Source of the DNA: Ruminococcaceae bacterium UBA7101
Lineage (GTDB): Bacteria; Bacillota; Clostridia; Oscillospirales; Acutalibacteraceae
NCBI GenBank assembly: GCA_002493325.1
Contig: DKYL01000057.1
Location: 1 to 22,030 of the forward strand
Direction: 5' to 3'
Length of the DNA: 22,030 bases
This document shows positions 21,548 to 22,030 of the stretch, piece by piece; positions within the stretch are counted from its first letter, which is position 1; every line of letters begins with the position of its first letter. A program made the translations under genes and the position numbers. The notes beneath the pieces are model-generated. The model worked only from the letters and a program-made list of their open reading frames with translations. It was not told where the DNA came from and did not search any database.

Positions 21548-22030
21548 TCACTCCTGCTCCAAATAAAATCTGCAGCCGTCAGCACCGCAGAGCACCTGAC
21601 CGAGCATTTCATCTCTGCTACCGCTTGCCTTAACCTTTCCTGCTGCAAGAATAACAATTTCATCGGCAGTTTTTAATATTCTCTCCTGATGAGATATAAT
21701 GATAATCGTATTTTCTTTTTTAGACTGCATTCTTTCAAAAACCTTAATCAGATTATGAAAGCTCCATAAATCAATACCTGCCTCAGGCTCATCAAACACA
21801 GACAAAGGTGTTTTTCTTGCCAGAACGCTTGCAATTTCAATTCTTTTAAGCTCACCGCCTGAAAGGCTTGCATCAACATCACGGTTGATATAATCCCTTG
21901 CACAGAGTCCGACCTCTGACAAATACGCACAGGCACCAGCCACAGAAAGATTTTCACCCGCCGCCAGACGAATTAAATCAATAACCTTAACGCCCTTAAA
22001 TCTTACAGGCTGCTGAAATGCATAGCTCAC
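21548..22030 (-). CDS. sufC: SufC, ABC-type ATPase of Fe-S cluster assembly (partial)
   Basis: C-terminal 160 residues only; the gene runs out of the window, so Walker A and the true start are missing. The Q-loop region is FQQPVRFKGV. The signature SLSGGELKRIEIASVLAR, Walker B LSVFDEPEAGIDLWSF and His-loop IIISHQER are present. The SufC form of the signature and the acidic Walker B tail EPEAGID separate it from transporter ATPases. It hydrolyses ATP to drive conformational change in the SufB-type partner encoded 10 bases downstream. It is a soluble protein although of the ABC family. The first codon shown (GTG) is not taken as the real start. Confidence 0.92.
   Translation of the reverse strand: MSYAFQQPVRFKGVKVIDLIRLAAGENLSVAGACAYLSEVGLCARDYINRDVDASLSGGELKRIEIASVLARKTPLSVFDEPEAGIDLWSFHNLIKVFERMQSKKENTIIIISHQERILKTADEIVILAAGKVKASGSRDEMLGQVLCGADGCRFYLEQE

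Noticed and set aside
1..22030. CRISPR array, tRNA, rRNA, prophage or integrase genes
   Set aside because: No regularly spaced short repeats, cloverleaf-like tRNA or rRNA sequence, or phage/integrase proteins were recognised by reading; a tRNAscan or CRISPR search was not possible.

Overview
The window looks like the chromosome of an anaerobic, endospore-forming, gut-type member of the Clostridia (Ruminococcaceae/Oscillospirales-like). The reasons are the AT-rich composition, strong Shine-Dalgarno sites, a cotJA-cotJB spore-coat pair, an NdoA-type MazF, a flavoprotein-rubredoxin fusion, a GH51 arabinofuranosidase, and large secreted proteins built of Ig-like and fibronectin III repeats. This placement is inference from gene content. 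Almost everything is on the minus strand. The exceptions are the tail of a gene at position 1, cotJAB and a small HTH regulator.

Layout from left to right: (a) 2-58, the tail of a plus-strand secreted protein, ending in a bidirectional terminator. (b) 130-3696 minus, a tight four-gene cluster read dut, DMT-family transporter, flavoprotein-rubredoxin, GH51 arabinofuranosidase. (c) 3813-4154 minus, a stand-alone MazF/NdoA RNase with a TTG start, divergent from plus-strand cotJA-cotJB (4314-4759). (d) 4812-12548 minus, a surface-protein island: two paralogous secreted GH25 proteins flanking a plus-strand 65-aa HTH regulator with a palindromic promoter/operator, and a very large secreted transglutaminase-like protein. 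All three, and the fragment at position 1, end in the same C-terminal module (last residues KSVVTL plus R or K). (e) 12579-16447 minus, an alpha/beta hydrolase, MscL with a zinc ribbon, a PflX-like radical SAM protein, rsmI and a TrmN6-type methyltransferase, partly overlapping. No terminator is visible from the methyltransferase promoter down to the end of the transglutaminase gene. (f) 16536-17777 minus, an M28 peptidase with its own promoter. (g) 17813-20228 minus, a polar amino-acid ABC importer (binding protein, permease, ATPase). (h) 20340-20540, a gene-free stretch that appears to encode an independently terminated rod-shaped small RNA. (i) 20620-22030 minus, SufBD-type scaffold and the C-terminal part of SufC (Fe-S cluster assembly), cut by the window edge.

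The most interesting part is the surface-protein island. Two GH25 hydrolases and a papain-fold transglutaminase-like enzyme with an intact Cys-His-Asp triad share an interchangeable C-terminal Ig-like/FN3 cassette. The GH25 pair also share a near-identical upstream promoter element and a stretch of about 280 bp of almost identical coding DNA. A small DNA-binding protein with a nested inverted-repeat promoter sits between them. This could be a co-regulated set for remodelling or decorating the cell surface, but no function has been shown. Other points worth a second look are the candidate small RNA, a likely leaderless transcript for the methyltransferase, cotJAB without cotJC, the orphan TTG-started mazF, and an M28 peptidase with membrane hairpins inserted in its catalytic domain.
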